64,000 bases of DNA from Telluria antibiotica (GCF_011682055.1 NZ_JAAQOM010000014.1:1-64000); one strand, 5' to 3'. Shown: positions 33,446 to 42,079, numbered from the stretch's first letter. A program made the numbers and translations. Notes: generated from the sequence alone by a model not told the origin.

Positions 33446-33512
33446 GGTGGGCGGAGGCCGCCCACCCTACGGCAACGATGCGTAGGGTGGGCGGCCTCCG
33501 CCCACCTTTTTT
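33446..33512 (+). repeat. Large perfect inverted repeat with T run (repeat family copy, terminator-like)
   Basis: Two 25-base arms (33446-33470 and 33482-33506) are exact reverse complements; each carries GGTGGGCGG / CCGCCCACC and GTAGGG / CCCTAC, separated by an 11-base spacer. TTTTTT (33507-33512) follows directly. It lies 20 bases after the lipA stop, so it could terminate lipBA transcription. It is also one of the GTAGGGTGGGC elements scattered in the window. Confidence 0.75.
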
Positions 33513-33560
33513 GTCATTTGCCGAACGGTGCGCACAATGCGCCCGCGCTATATTGAAACC

Positions 33561-35549
33561 ATGAGCGAACACCACCCTCGTTTCACCCCTTCCGACGACG
33601 ACACCCAGGACGACGACGCGTTCCTCGAACGGGAACTGAGCCTGTCCGCGCGTGGTGTCGAGCTCGTCCGCATGGAAGGCCGCGTCTTCCTGCGCTTTTC
33701 CGGCGCCGTGCGCGTGGACGGCCTGCACGTCGAGTACCGCCTCGTGCCGTCGCGCGGCGTGCTGGCCAAGCCGAGCAAGTGGCGCAAGATGGACCTGCAG
33801 GCGCGCCGCGAGCTCGTCGAGGAACGGGCCACGCGCGATGCCGTCGACGACCTGAACCAGGACGTCGAGGAATTCGTCCGAGAAATTGCCGACCAAGCCG
33901 ACGAGTTCGGCTTCGACCCCATGCTGTTCCTGCACGTGCTGGAAGAGCTGGAGACCTCCGAGCCGGCCGAGTTCGTGTTCGACCGCATCCGCCAGCGCCT
34001 GCTGCACGCCGGCGAGCGCGAGCAGGAAGAGCGCCACGCCGCGCGCACGAAGGAAAGCATCAACCTGGCCGAGTACCCGGCATCGTTCGAGGTCGCCAGC
34101 AAGATGGCGCGCCGCTTCATCGCCCTGCTGGGCCCGACCAATTCCGGCAAGACGCACCGCGCGATGGAACACCTGGCGCAAGCCGACAGCGGCGTCTACC
34201 TCGCGCCGCTGCGCCTGCTGGCGCTGGAAAACTACGAGCGATTGCAGAACGCGGCCGGCGCGGACGGCGAGCCGATCAAGGTCAGCCTGATCACGGGCGA
34301 GGAACGCCGCCTGGCCGAAGGTGGCACGCACGTCGCGAGCACCGTCGAGATGCTCGATACGAAGACGCCCGTGCAAGTCGCCGTCATCGACGAGATCCAG
34401 ATGCTGGCCGACCGCGACCGCGGCGCCGCGTGGACGGCCGCCGTGTGCGGCGCGCCCGCGTCGACCGTGTACCTCGTCGGCGCGCCGGAAGCGCGGCGCG
34501 CGATCGAGGCGCTGGCCGAGCGGCTGGAGTGTTCGCTCGAAGTGCACGTTTTAAAACGCAAGGCGCCGCTGTCGATGGAGCCGAGCGCCGTGCGCAAGCT
34601 GCGCAACCTGAAGCGGGGCGACGCCGTCATCGCATTCTCGCGCCGCGAAGTGCTGATGTGGCGCGACATGATCACGGAGATGGGATTATCGGTGGCCACC
34701 GTCTACGGCAACCTGTCTCCGGAAGTGCGGCGCGCGCAGGCCGAGCGCTTCCGCGAAGGGCAGGCCGACATCGTCGTCGGCACGGACGCCCTCGCGATGG
34801 GCTTGAACATGCCGATCCAGCGCATTGTGATGACGACCGCGGTCAAGTACAACGGCGTCGAGGAAGAGGAAATCTCGGCGGCGCTCGCGAAGCAGATCGC
34901 GGGCCGCGCCGGGCGCTACGGCGTGCACGAGGAAGGCTTCGTTGCCGGCTACGACGACGACACGCACGACATCATGCGCTCGTTGATGAAGGAAAAGGTC
35001 CCGCCCGTGCCGGCCAGCGGTTTTGCCGTGGCCCCGTCGCTCGAACAATTGCACCGCATATCGTCCGTGACGGGCGAGACGTCGCTGGTGAAATTGCTCA
35101 AACGCTTCGTGCACAACATCGACGTGCCGGATGGTTTTTTTTACCCTCGCATCACGGAAGAGCAGAACGAGCGCGCGGAATGGCTCGACACGCTCGACTT
35201 GAGCATTGCGGAAAAATTCACGATGTCGCTCGTCCCCATCTCGACCCGCGTGCCGACGCTGGAAAGCGCGTGGTCGCACTGGGCGCAATCGCTGGCGAAG
35301 CGGAAAGTGTGCAAGCTGCAGCCCCATCCGCAGGAATTGTTCTGGCAAAACCTGCAGGAAGTCGAGGACACGTGCCGCATGTATTCGGCGTATGCGTGGC
35401 TCGGCTACCGCATGCCGGAGTTCTTCCCCAGCATCGAGGAAGCGCAGACGCTCGCGCGCGAGGCATCCGAGCGCGTCGATGCATTGCTGCAGCAACAGAA
35501 CGCGGCGGCACGCAAGCGCCAGTCGAAGAAGGAGCGGTCGCGCTGGTAA
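33561..35549 (+). CDS. SUV3-like DExH RNA helicase
   Basis: A 662-residue helicase. Motif I is GPTNSGKTHRA (near 193-203) and motif II is VIDEIQM, the DEIQM variant typical of the mitochondrial SUV3/SUPV3L1 family. Helicase motifs V-VI are IVVGTDALAMGLNMPIQRIVMTT and QIAGRAGRYG. A SUV3-type C-terminal helical part follows (about 480-600). The acidic N-terminus (DDDDTQDDDAF type) and coiled region to about 180 are unassigned. Likely role is unwinding RNA for turnover, inferred from SUV3. ATG 33561 was chosen over 33528; neither has a strong ribosome site. No exonuclease gene is adjacent. Confidence 0.88.
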   Translation: MSEHHPRFTPSDDDTQDDDAFLERELSLSARGVELVRMEGRVFLRFSGAVRVDGLHVEYRLVPSRGVLAKPSKWRKMDLQARRELVEERATRDAVDDLNQDVEEFVREIADQADEFGFDPMLFLHVLEELETSEPAEFVFDRIRQRLLHAGEREQEERHAARTKESINLAEYPASFEVASKMARRFIALLGPTNSGKTHRAMEHLAQADSGVYLAPLRLLALENYERLQNAAGADGEPIKVSLITGEERRLAEGGTHVASTVEMLDTKTPVQVAVIDEIQMLADRDRGAAWTAAVCGAPASTVYLVGAPEARRAIEALAERLECSLEVHVLKRKAPLSMEPSAVRKLRNLKRGDAVIAFSRREVLMWRDMITEMGLSVATVYGNLSPEVRRAQAERFREGQADIVVGTDALAMGLNMPIQRIVMTTAVKYNGVEEEEISAALAKQIAGRAGRYGVHEEGFVAGYDDDTHDIMRSLMKEKVPPVPASGFAVAPSLEQLHRISSVTGETSLVKLLKRFVHNIDVPDGFFYPRITEEQNERAEWLDTLDLSIAEKFTMSLVPISTRVPTLESAWSHWAQSLAKRKVCKLQPHPQELFWQNLQEVEDTCRMYSAYAWLGYRMPEFFPSIEEAQTLAREASERVDALLQQQNAAARKRQSKKERSRW

Positions 35550-35556
35550 CGATGTG

Positions 35557-35769
35557 TCAGCCGGGCTTGTCCGTCCTGACTTGCGCGACGGCCTGCATCC
35601 ACTCGTCCCACAACGCCGGATCGCGGGGCTGGCCGTCGGCGTCCAGGCGGTAGCCGGCCAGCAGGTCCGCCAGGTCGCAGCATTCCGTCAGATCGACTTC
35701 GCGTTCGAGGAAGGCCAGCATGGCGCGGTAGGCCTGGTCGACGGTGAGGGTGTCGGTGTGTGCATTCAT
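35557..35769 (-). CDS. Small hypothetical protein
   Basis: A 70-residue acidic protein (TLTVDQAYRAMLAFLEREVDLTECCDLADLLAGY and on) with a predicted helical fold. GGAGACGACC before ATG 35769 is a good ribosome site, and the amino acid mix is protein-like. Its stop is 8 bases from the convergent helicase stop. No family recognised with certainty; it resembles small conserved helical proteins of this bacterial group. Confidence 0.7.
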   Translation of the reverse strand: MNAHTDTLTVDQAYRAMLAFLEREVDLTECCDLADLLAGYRLDADGQPRDPALWDEWMQAVAQVRTDKPG

Positions 35770-35813
35770 GGTCGTCTCCGTGTCGATGACGCCAGCTTAC
35801 GCCGATGCGGCGT

Positions 35814-36446
35814 TCACGGCAGGCAGTGCGCCCCGATGCCGGCACCGTCCGGGCCCGCGACGGCGACGTCGGCCGGCGGATAGCCGTTGCCCAGCGCCAG
35901 CGTCCGGGCGCCTTCGTAGCGCAGGCTCAGCTGCTCGCCCGCGTAGTCGGGCAGCGCGCGCGGGATGTAGATGGCGAAGCGGTAATCGAGGTTCCCGTAA
36001 TAGCCGTGGCGAAAGACCTGGGTCGACGGGCCGCGCTGGAGCTCGGCCGCGATCGCGTCGGCGAGGGCGGGCGTGTCGAAGCGACTGTTGACGTCGGCCG
36101 TGCCGTCGAGTACCACCGTGTACGGGTGCAGTGGGCCGTAGCGCCGTTCGCCGTACGCGACGCGCAGGCGGTCGGCGTCGAAATAGAAACCGGGCAGGTT
36201 GGCGCCCGTGACGTCCAGGCCGCACAGCACGAACACGGCCCAGAACCCATGCGAATCGAGCGGCAGCACGGCGCGGACGGGCGCGCGGTGCGGCAGCGCG
36301 ACGGGCGTGCTGAAATCGATCCGGTGGACGTTGGCAACATGCTGGTAATGCAACACGACCGTGTTGCGCAGACCGGTATCGACGCTGGTACAGCCTGCGG
36401 CCGTCAGCAGGCCCGGTACGAGGGCAACCGTGATCAGCTTGCGCAT
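35814..36446 (-). CDS. Lipoprotein of unknown function
   Basis: A 210-residue predicted lipoprotein with LLTAAGC (Cys19) as lipobox. The mature domain includes YGPLHPYTVVLDGTADVNSRF and HGYYGNLDYRFAIYIPRALP; I do not recognise it. AAAGGAGGAAGCG before ATG 36446 fixes the start. Monocistronic on the minus strand. Confidence 0.78.
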   Translation of the reverse strand: MRKLITVALVPGLLTAAGCTSVDTGLRNTVVLHYQHVANVHRIDFSTPVALPHRAPVRAVLPLDSHGFWAVFVLCGLDVTGANLPGFYFDADRLRVAYGERRYGPLHPYTVVLDGTADVNSRFDTPALADAIAAELQRGPSTQVFRHGYYGNLDYRFAIYIPRALPDYAGEQLSLRYEGARTLALGNGYPPADVAVAGPDGAGIGAHCLP

Positions 36447-36587
36447 CGCTTCCTCCTTTGCCGGCGTCAGTGTGAACAGCGTTGGCGGGCGCGTCAAGAT
36501 TGGCCCGAACCGTAGCGCGGGTTTTGCGGGAGGTCAGCGGTGCGCGGGGACCGCGATAATCGAACGACGTCGCGGAAATGCACATTT

Positions 36588-36660
36588 TGGTGGGCACGGG
36601 GTGCCCACACTACGGATATGCGCCGTGCCGCGGCCGTAGGGTGGGCGGCCTCCGTCCACC
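36588..36660. repeat. Copy of the GTAGGGTGGGC hairpin repeat (partly degenerate)
   Basis: Begins TTGGTGGGCACGGGGTGCCCACACTACGG and ends CGTAGGGTGGGCGGCCTCCGTCCACC. The two halves are inverted like the 33.4 kb copy but with substitutions (CACACTAC, GTCCACC). It lies between two minus-strand genes, upstream of the lipoprotein and downstream of the TlpA-like gene stop at 36680. Confidence 0.7.
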
Positions 36661-36679
36661 AAATGCAGACCCGCGTCGA

Positions 36680-37195
36680 TCAGGATTTCAGCGACTTTTG
36701 CAGCAGCGCATGCAACGCCGCAAAATCCGGCTCGCCCAGATAGCGCTTGAGGATCTTGCCATCCTTGCCGATGACAAAGGTGGTCGGGGTCATGTTGACG
36801 TCGCCAAATTGCTTGGCCAGGTCGCCGCCGGAATCGAGCGCCACCTTGAACGGCAGCTTGCGCGTCTCCGCATAGTTCAAGACATAGTTCGGCGGATCGT
36901 AGCTCATCGCCACCGCGACGAATTCCAGGCCGTCCTGCTTGAACTTGTTGTACGTCTCGACCATCTGCGGCATTTCCTTCACGCAGGTGGCGCAAGAGGT
37001 TGCCCAGAAATTGACCATCACGACCTTGCCCCGCAAGTCGTGTGAGCTGATCTTCTGGCCGTCGATGGAAATGAACGTGACGTCGGGCGCCTGCTGTTGC
37101 TGGCTGAACGCGGCGAAGCCGATACCGGCGATCGCGAGCACGGCCGCGCCGATGATGGCCGGTTTGACCCAGGTACGTGAAGAGGAAGCGGTCAT
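36680..37195 (-). CDS. TlpA/ResA-like membrane-anchored thioredoxin
   Basis: A 171-residue protein with an uncleaved N-terminal anchor (about 12-32) and a periplasmic thioredoxin fold. The active site is C68-A-T-C71 in FWATSCATCVKEMPQM and the cis-Pro motif is MTPTTFVIG. It likely reduces periplasmic disulfides, for example in cytochrome c maturation, but no cytochrome genes are near. Downstream of the dolP-diaA-yraN-lpoA group on the same strand, with its own promoter-like TATAAT. Confidence 0.9.
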   Translation of the reverse strand: MTASSSRTWVKPAIIGAAVLAIAGIGFAAFSQQQQAPDVTFISIDGQKISSHDLRGKVVMVNFWATSCATCVKEMPQMVETYNKFKQDGLEFVAVAMSYDPPNYVLNYAETRKLPFKVALDSGGDLAKQFGDVNMTPTTFVIGKDGKILKRYLGEPDFAALHALLQKSLKS

Positions 37196-37235
37196 GATTC
37201 AACTCATCCTGCAATGCCCATCAGGCGGTCCTGCG

Positions 37236-37272
37236 ATTATAGAACTGCTGCCGCCTGCGCGCAGGAGGCAGC
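37236..37272 (-). promoter_or_regulatory. Hairpin followed by a TATAAT upstream of the TlpA-like gene
   Basis: On the minus strand a 12-pair stem with one mismatch (37272-37247, arms GCTGCC-CCTGC and GCAGG-GGCAGC) ends the preceding operon. It is followed by TTCTATAATC with TATAAT at 37241-37236, 41 bases before the TlpA-like start codon. The hairpin has no T run. Combined reading: transcription of the upstream operon may end here and a new promoter begins; only the TATAAT is well matched. Confidence 0.45.
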
Positions 37273-37322
37273 ATGCGCGGCTGAACTGCCGCCGCCTTCC
37301 TGCCCGCGGCGGCTTGCACGGC

Positions 37323-37961
37323 TCACGAACCCTGCGATTGCGGCTGCTGCATCGAGCGCGCGTCTTCTTCGCTGATGTATTCGAACATCTTGACCACACG
37401 CATGACACCGGAGACGCCCTGCGCGACGTCGGCGGCGATATTGCCTTCGCGCTGCGTCACGAGGCCCATCAGGTACACGGTGCCACGCTCGGTGACGACC
37501 TTGAACGACGTGGCCGAGATCGTCTTCTTGTCGGCCAGGCTCAGCTTGACCTTGCCGGTGATCACCGTATCGCTGGAGCGCGAGGTGTAGCTCGACGGGC
37601 CGGCGATCTCCAGCTCGTTCATGACGCCTTCGACGTTCGAGATGCCGCGCACCTCTTTCTCGACGGCGCGCTTCATCGCCTCATCCTTCACTTCGCCCGT
37701 CAGCAGCACCTTGCGGTTATAGCTGTTGACGTTGACGTGGCCGGCATCGCCGACGATGTCGCCCATGCGGGTCTCGGCTTTCAGTGCGATCGCCTTGTCT
37801 TCCGTCTGCGCGCCCAGGGTGCGGCGGTCGGCCGTCGCGACGGCACCGCCCACGGCGCCGGCGGCCACGACAGCGACGCAACCTTGCAGCGAGGACAGCA
37901 AGGCCACGCACAGCACGGCCTTGGACAGGGGACGCAGCAGGGCGCCGGCGTTAATTTGCAT
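37323..37961 (-). CDS. BON-domain lipoprotein (DolP/YraP-like)
   Basis: A 212-residue predicted outer-membrane lipoprotein with LSSLQGC (Cys28) as lipobox, then VAVVAAGAVGGAV and two BON domains (about 52-118 and 130-200; GHVNVNSYNRKVLLTGEV, RGTVYLMGLVTQREGNIAADVAQGVSGVMRVV). DolP maintains outer-membrane integrity and influences division-site amidase activation and BAM. It overlaps diaA by 11 bases, as in the conserved lpoA-yraN-diaA-dolP order. Confidence 0.9.
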   Translation of the reverse strand: MQINAGALLRPLSKAVLCVALLSSLQGCVAVVAAGAVGGAVATADRRTLGAQTEDKAIALKAETRMGDIVGDAGHVNVNSYNRKVLLTGEVKDEAMKRAVEKEVRGISNVEGVMNELEIAGPSSYTSRSSDTVITGKVKLSLADKKTISATSFKVVTERGTVYLMGLVTQREGNIAADVAQGVSGVMRVVKMFEYISEEDARSMQQPQSQGS

Positions 37962-38547
37962 CTTCTTCTCCGAACAGGGCGACGTCGAGGCCGTCGCAAA
38001 TACTGTGGATCGCGACCAGATGCACTTCCTGGATGCGGGCGGTGCGCGAATGCGGTACGTTGATGTGAACGTCGGCGTCGGTCAGCATCTGCCCCAGCTT
38101 GCCGCCGTCCTTGCCGGTCATGGCGACGACGCGCATCTCGCGTTCCAGCGCTGCTTCGACGGCGGCCACCACGTTGGCCGAGTTGCCGGACGTGGAAATT
38201 GCCAGCAGGATGTCGCCCGCCTGGCCGAACGCCTGCACCTGCTTGCTGAAGATTTCGTTGAAGCTGTAGTCGTTGCCGACGGCCGTGATGATCGACGTGT
38301 CCGTCGTCAGGGCGATGCCCGGCAGCGGGAAGCGCTCGCGCTCGAAGCGGCCGACCAGTTCGGCCGCGAAGTGCTGCGCGTCGCCGGCCGAGCCGCCGTT
38401 GCCGCAGGCGAGGACCTTGTTGCCATTGGAAAGCGCATTGAACATCAATTCAATCGCTTGGGAAATCGGTTGTGCGAGGAGAGTCGCCGACTTCAGCTTG
38501 AGTTCGGCGCTTTCCTGGAAGTGGGCGAGGATGCGTTGAGTATTCAT
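37951..38547 (-). CDS. diaA: SIS-domain protein DiaA / phosphoheptose isomerase-like
   Basis: A 198-residue sugar isomerase (SIS) domain protein. VLACGNGGSAGDAQHFAAELVGRFERER and LAISTSGNSANV are the family's phosphate-binding loops. Two close relatives share this sequence: GmhA in heptose synthesis and DiaA, which binds DnaA and times replication initiation. The lpoA-yraN-diaA-dolP context favours DiaA. It overlaps the BON gene at its 3' end; the yraN gene lies 56 bases upstream. Confidence 0.85.
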   Translation of the reverse strand: MNTQRILAHFQESAELKLKSATLLAQPISQAIELMFNALSNGNKVLACGNGGSAGDAQHFAAELVGRFERERFPLPGIALTTDTSIITAVGNDYSFNEIFSKQVQAFGQAGDILLAISTSGNSANVVAAVEAALEREMRVVAMTGKDGGKLGQMLTDADVHINVPHSRTARIQEVHLVAIHSICDGLDVALFGEEDAN

Positions 38548-38603
38548 GGTCGAAGATTATAGTGCAGTGGCAATGCCCGGCGATCAAGCGCGGCAAAAAA
38601 TGC

Positions 38604-38963
38604 TTACACTTCAATGGCGTTCGTTAACCATTCGATATCATCCCCGTCGATGGCGACGACGTCGATCCGGCAGGGCGGCAGGCGGCTGAAACGCTGCAAA
38701 TACACCTGGGCGGCGCGGATGATGCGGCGGATCTTGGCCGGGCCGATGCTTGCCGCCGCGCTGACCGGGGCCCCGGCCGCGCGCTGGCGCACTTCGACGA
38801 ACACGAGCGTGGCGCCGTCGCGCAGGATCAGGTCGATCTCGCCGAGCTTGCAGCGGAAATTCGCCTCCACCAGCACGAGGCCGCGGCGCTCGAGGTAGGC
38901 CAGCGCCATGTCTTCCCAGGCGCGGCCCTGCTCCTGCTTGCGCGACAGCCGGGTCGGCCACAT
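38604..38963 (-). CDS. yraN: YraN family (UPF0102) endonuclease-like protein
   Basis: A 119-residue protein with the UPF0102 nuclease fold: KQEQGRAWEDMALAYLERRGL, NFRCKLGEIDLILRDGATLVFVEVRQR, in which E-x-D and ExVxR are the putative nuclease-like active site residues. Function poorly known. Its ATG begins one base after the lpoA stop, so the genes are coupled. Confidence 0.92.
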   Translation of the reverse strand: MWPTRLSRKQEQGRAWEDMALAYLERRGLVLVEANFRCKLGEIDLILRDGATLVFVEVRQRAAGAPVSAAASIGPAKIRRIIRAAQVYLQRFSRLPPCRIDVVAIDGDDIEWLTNAIEV

Positions 38964-38964
38964 G

Positions 38965-40275
38965 TCAGCGCGCCTTGTCCACAGGGTCGAACTGGCCGTC
39001 GCGCAGGATGACGGCGGCCTCCTGCCGGCGCAGCTGCAGCCGGCCGTCCGGCTCCGGCATCACGTCGAGCTGCCCCGTGACGCCGTCCACGCCGAACGGG
39101 GCGCCCCCGCGCAGCGCCAGTTCGCGCGCCACCCGGAAGGCGTCGATGCCGAGGGCGTACAGGCGGTCCATGTCGAGCGGCTGTTCCGCATCCAGCGGGC
39201 GCGGATAGACCATCACGACGGGGTGATCGGGCAGCACGATCCACGGCAGGTCGAGGATGCGCACGCCGTCCAGGCCCCGGTCGTCCGCCTGGAGTGTACG
39301 GCCGGGATTCGCCGCGCCGCCGCCGTAGCACGGGATCGCGGTGCCGATCGTCGCGCGCACGGCGCGCAGGACGGTGCTGTCGAGGGCGGCGAACAGCAGG
39401 TCGGGCGGGTCGATGTCGAGTTTCTGCTTCAACTCGTCGATGGCGACCTTGCCTGCTTCTCCGGCCGGCATCGCGTAGCGCTGGTTCGTGTGGCCCAGCT
39501 CGCGCCAGCGCGCCTCGAATGCGCCCGCCGCGCGCCGGGCCCACGCGGCACCACTCGTCAGGATCAGCGCGCGGCCGTGCGGATGGTCGCGCGCGGCCCA
39601 TTCCGCCACCTGGCGCGCCTCGTCCTCGACGGACAGCCCCGCCACGAGCATCCTTGCCGGCACGGCCGCGCGGCCTTCGGGCACGCTCAGCACGATGGTG
39701 GGCCGGGTGACGGCATCGCTGTCGGCCAGTGCCGCGACGGCGCTGCGGGCCAGGGGCCCGACGACGATGTCGCTGGCCGCCGCCGCGCGCGCGTACGCGT
39801 CGAGCACGTCGCGCGGGGCGTCACCCGTCGGGATGACGTCGGCCTTGAAGCCGGTGCCGTCGCGCTCCATGCCGGCCAGGAAGCCGGCGCGCACGGCTTC
39901 CGCGGCCGTCGCCAACGTGGCCGAGCGCAGCGGTAGCAGCAGCGCGATGCGGACGGGAGCGGACGACGGTGGCGGCGGCGGCGACGGTTCGTTCGCCTGC
40001 GGTTTCGCGGGGCGCGGCTGGATGGCCGGGTCGGCGAGGGCGAGCAATGGGGAGCCTGCGCGCGTGAGGGAAGGGGAACGAGAAGACGAGCGCGCACTTG
40101 TGTTTGCGTCCACGGACGCGCACAATCGCTGCGGTCCGTCGCACGGCGTTCCGTCGAACGGCGGCCCGGCGCTCGGCGCCGCGGCCAGGGCGTGGCCGCC
40201 CACGCCCAGCGCGAGCAGCATCGCCAAAAGCCGGACGTGTCCGGCGCAGCGCGCCTCGAGAATGTTCATCCGCAT
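38965..40275 (-). CDS. lpoA: LpoA-like penicillin-binding protein activator
   Basis: About 436 residues. A signal peptide (LLAMLLALGVGGHALA) is followed by a low-complexity Ser/Pro linker with PPPPPSS (about 60-105) and a periplasmic binding protein-like fold (VRIALLLPLRSATLATAAEAVRAGFLAGM and on). In E. coli LpoA activates PBP1A. No lipobox Cys is clear at the signal cleavage site, so lipidation is uncertain, which is odd for LpoA. ATG 40275 versus 40269 is not decided. It is divergent from rsmI with only 12 bases between start codons. Confidence 0.82.
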   Translation of the reverse strand: MRMNILEARCAGHVRLLAMLLALGVGGHALAAAPSAGPPFDGTPCDGPQRLCASVDANTSARSSSRSPSLTRAGSPLLALADPAIQPRPAKPQANEPSPPPPPSSAPVRIALLLPLRSATLATAAEAVRAGFLAGMERDGTGFKADVIPTGDAPRDVLDAYARAAAASDIVVGPLARSAVAALADSDAVTRPTIVLSVPEGRAAVPARMLVAGLSVEDEARQVAEWAARDHPHGRALILTSGAAWARRAAGAFEARWRELGHTNQRYAMPAGEAGKVAIDELKQKLDIDPPDLLFAALDSTVLRAVRATIGTAIPCYGGGAANPGRTLQADDRGLDGVRILDLPWIVLPDHPVVMVYPRPLDAEQPLDMDRLYALGIDAFRVARELALRGGAPFGVDGVTGQLDVMPEPDGRLQLRRQEAAVILRDGQFDPVDKAR

Positions 40276-40287
40276 CCGATCCCCAAC

Positions 40288-41196
40288 ATGACAGAAACCC
40301 AGTCCAGCCAGATCGCCCAACTGCCCGTCATGGGCGAGGCCGCCCAGCAGTCCTATCCTACCGCAGCGCTTTACGTGGTGGCCACACCCATCGGCAACGT
40401 CACCGACATCACGCTGCGTGCCCTGCACGTGCTGCTGCTGGCCGACGTCGTCGCCTGCGAGGACACGCGCAAGACGGGCGCGCTGCTGACGCGTTTCGGC
40501 TTGAACAAGCCCATGATCGCCGCGCACCAGCACAACGAGCGCGAAGTCGCCGAAAAAATCGTCACACGCCTGCGCGCGGGCGAGCGCGTGGCGCTCGTGT
40601 CGGACGCGGGCACTCCGGCCGTGTCCGACCCGGGCGCGCGCATCGTCGACGTCGTGCGCGACGCCGGCCTGCACGTCGTTCCGGTACCCGGTGCGTCGGC
40701 CGCGATCGCGGCGCTGTCGGCCAGCGGCCTCGTGAACGACCGCTTCTATTTTGTCGGCTTCCTGCCCGCGAAGGCGAAGCAGCGCGAAGGGGAACTGGCC
40801 GCGCTCAAGTCCGTGCCGGCGACGCTCGTGTTCTATGAGGCGCCGCATCGCATCACGGACTGTGTCGAATCTCTCGCGGCCGCATTCGAGCCCACGCGCC
40901 AGGTCGTGTTCGCGCGCGAGCTCACCAAGTTGTTCGAGGAAATCCACCGCTGTCCGCTGAGCGAGGCGCTGGCGTGGGTGAAGGCCGACGCCAACCGCGA
41001 GCGCGGCGAATTCGTCGTGCTCGTCGAAGGCGCGCGCGTGGAGGACGACGAAGGCGACGTGGAAGCGGAACGCGTGCTGCGCATCCTGCTCGAAGAGTGT
41101 TCCGTGAAGCAGGCGGCGGCGCTGGCGGCGCAGATCACGGGCAGGAAGAAGAACGCGTTGTACGACCGCGCGCTGCAGATCAAGGGCGGCGAGTAG
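40288..41196 (+). CDS. rsmI: 16S rRNA (cytidine-2'-O)-methyltransferase RsmI
   Basis: A 302-residue tetrapyrrole-methylase-fold enzyme that 2'-O-methylates C1402 of 16S rRNA. YVVATPIGNVTDITLRAL, ACEDTRKTGALLTRFGL, LVSDAGTPAVSDPGARIV and PVPGASAAIAALSASG are RsmI signatures. The first 27 residues are a poorly conserved extension. Divergent from lpoA, as in E. coli. The ATG at 40288 follows CCCCAAC, a weak ribosome site. Confidence 0.95.
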   Translation: MTETQSSQIAQLPVMGEAAQQSYPTAALYVVATPIGNVTDITLRALHVLLLADVVACEDTRKTGALLTRFGLNKPMIAAHQHNEREVAEKIVTRLRAGERVALVSDAGTPAVSDPGARIVDVVRDAGLHVVPVPGASAAIAALSASGLVNDRFYFVGFLPAKAKQREGELAALKSVPATLVFYEAPHRITDCVESLAAAFEPTRQVVFARELTKLFEEIHRCPLSEALAWVKADANRERGEFVVLVEGARVEDDEGDVEAERVLRILLEECSVKQAAALAAQITGRKKNALYDRALQIKGGE

Positions 41197-41202
41197 ACAG
41201 AC

Positions 41203-41838
41203 TCACCATTTGCAGCCGCTGTCTTTCTTGTCCATTGCAAGGAAGATCGGCGCGAGCAGCCCGCCCGGCACGCCGTCCTTGCAGTCGGGGCGCTTGGCCG
41301 ACTTGATCGCCCGCTCGAACTTGCTTTCCGTCTGCAGCGGCGGCTTCGGCAGGCGTTCGAGCGCCGTGCCCACCTTGTCGGGGTCGGGCTCCGTGAGCAG
41401 TTTCGTTGCCATCTTGCGCGCCATGCTGCGGGCGGCGTCGAGGTCGAATTGCGGGGCCGTCGTCGCGGGCGCGGCGGGCGTGTCGGGTGTCTCCGGTGCG
41501 GGTTTCACGGCATAAGTCTCTGCCGTCGACTGGCGCTTCGCCGGCGCGACGGCGATCACGGGCCGTGTCTTTTTCGCATGCTTCTCCGGCTGCGCGCGCG
41601 CAATCGGCGGCGCCGCGGCCGGTTTCACCTGCGCCGGCGGCGGTGTGGGCTGCAGGCGGATCGTCAGGCGTTCCTGTGGCGCGGCGGGCAACGTCGTCAC
41701 CGGCTGGCGGTAGACCGCGAGCAGCAGCGCATGCGCGGCCAGCGACAGCACGATGCAGGCCGCAATGCGGTTGATTTGTCTGCGGTCGGGGAGGGCCGGG
41801 CGGAAGCCGCCGTCGATGTGGTCGATTGCATACGTCAC
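41203..41838 (-). CDS. TonB-like proline-rich membrane-anchored protein
   Basis: A 211-residue protein with one N-terminal helix (IAACIVLSLAAHALLLAVY, about 24-42), a Pro/Ala/Lys-rich linker (about 55-135) and a short C-terminal Cys-containing part (RPDCKDGVPGGLLAPIFL...SGCKW). Topology resembles TonB, but the C-terminal TonB fold is not evident, so a call of TonB itself is not justified. It converges with rsmI, 6 bases apart. Confidence 0.7.
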   Translation of the reverse strand: MTYAIDHIDGGFRPALPDRRQINRIAACIVLSLAAHALLLAVYRQPVTTLPAAPQERLTIRLQPTPPPAQVKPAAAPPIARAQPEKHAKKTRPVIAVAPAKRQSTAETYAVKPAPETPDTPAAPATTAPQFDLDAARSMARKMATKLLTEPDPDKVGTALERLPKPPLQTESKFERAIKSAKRPDCKDGVPGGLLAPIFLAMDKKDSGCKW

Positions 41839-41878
41839 GTCGTCACCTGCGAGAAAACCACGGAGTCGAGTACTTTCC

Positions 41879-41908
41879 TTGACCGGGGTGGCACCTGGAC
41901 GTTATGAT
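41879..41908 (+). promoter_or_regulatory. Promoter of the tRNA-Pro gene
   Basis: TTGACC (41879-41884) and TATGAT (41903-41908) are 18 bases apart. The -10 ends 9 bases before the first tRNA base, so transcription would start very near the mature 5' end. Strong match and correct position. Confidence 0.75.
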
Positions 41909-41917
41909 GGCTGTCTT

Positions 41918-41994
<77 letters not shown>

Positions 41995-42004
41995 GTATAG
42001 TAAG

Positions 42005-42032
42005 AGGCCGACGAGAGATCGTCGGCCTTTTT
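42005..42032 (+). terminator. Rho-independent terminator of tRNA-Pro
   Basis: AGGCCGACGA (42005-42014), loop GAGA and TCGTCGGCCT (42019-42028) form a perfect 10-pair stem followed by TTTT. It begins 11 bases after the tRNA CCA. Confidence 0.93.
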
Positions 42033-42079
42033 CATTTCCGCAGCGCACATTACGTTCGCACGACAATGCCCGCTGCACC

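Noticed and set aside
41203..41838. TonB itself
   Set aside because: The N-terminal anchor and Pro-rich linker match, but the C-terminal TonB fold is not recognisable and exbB/exbD are not adjacent.
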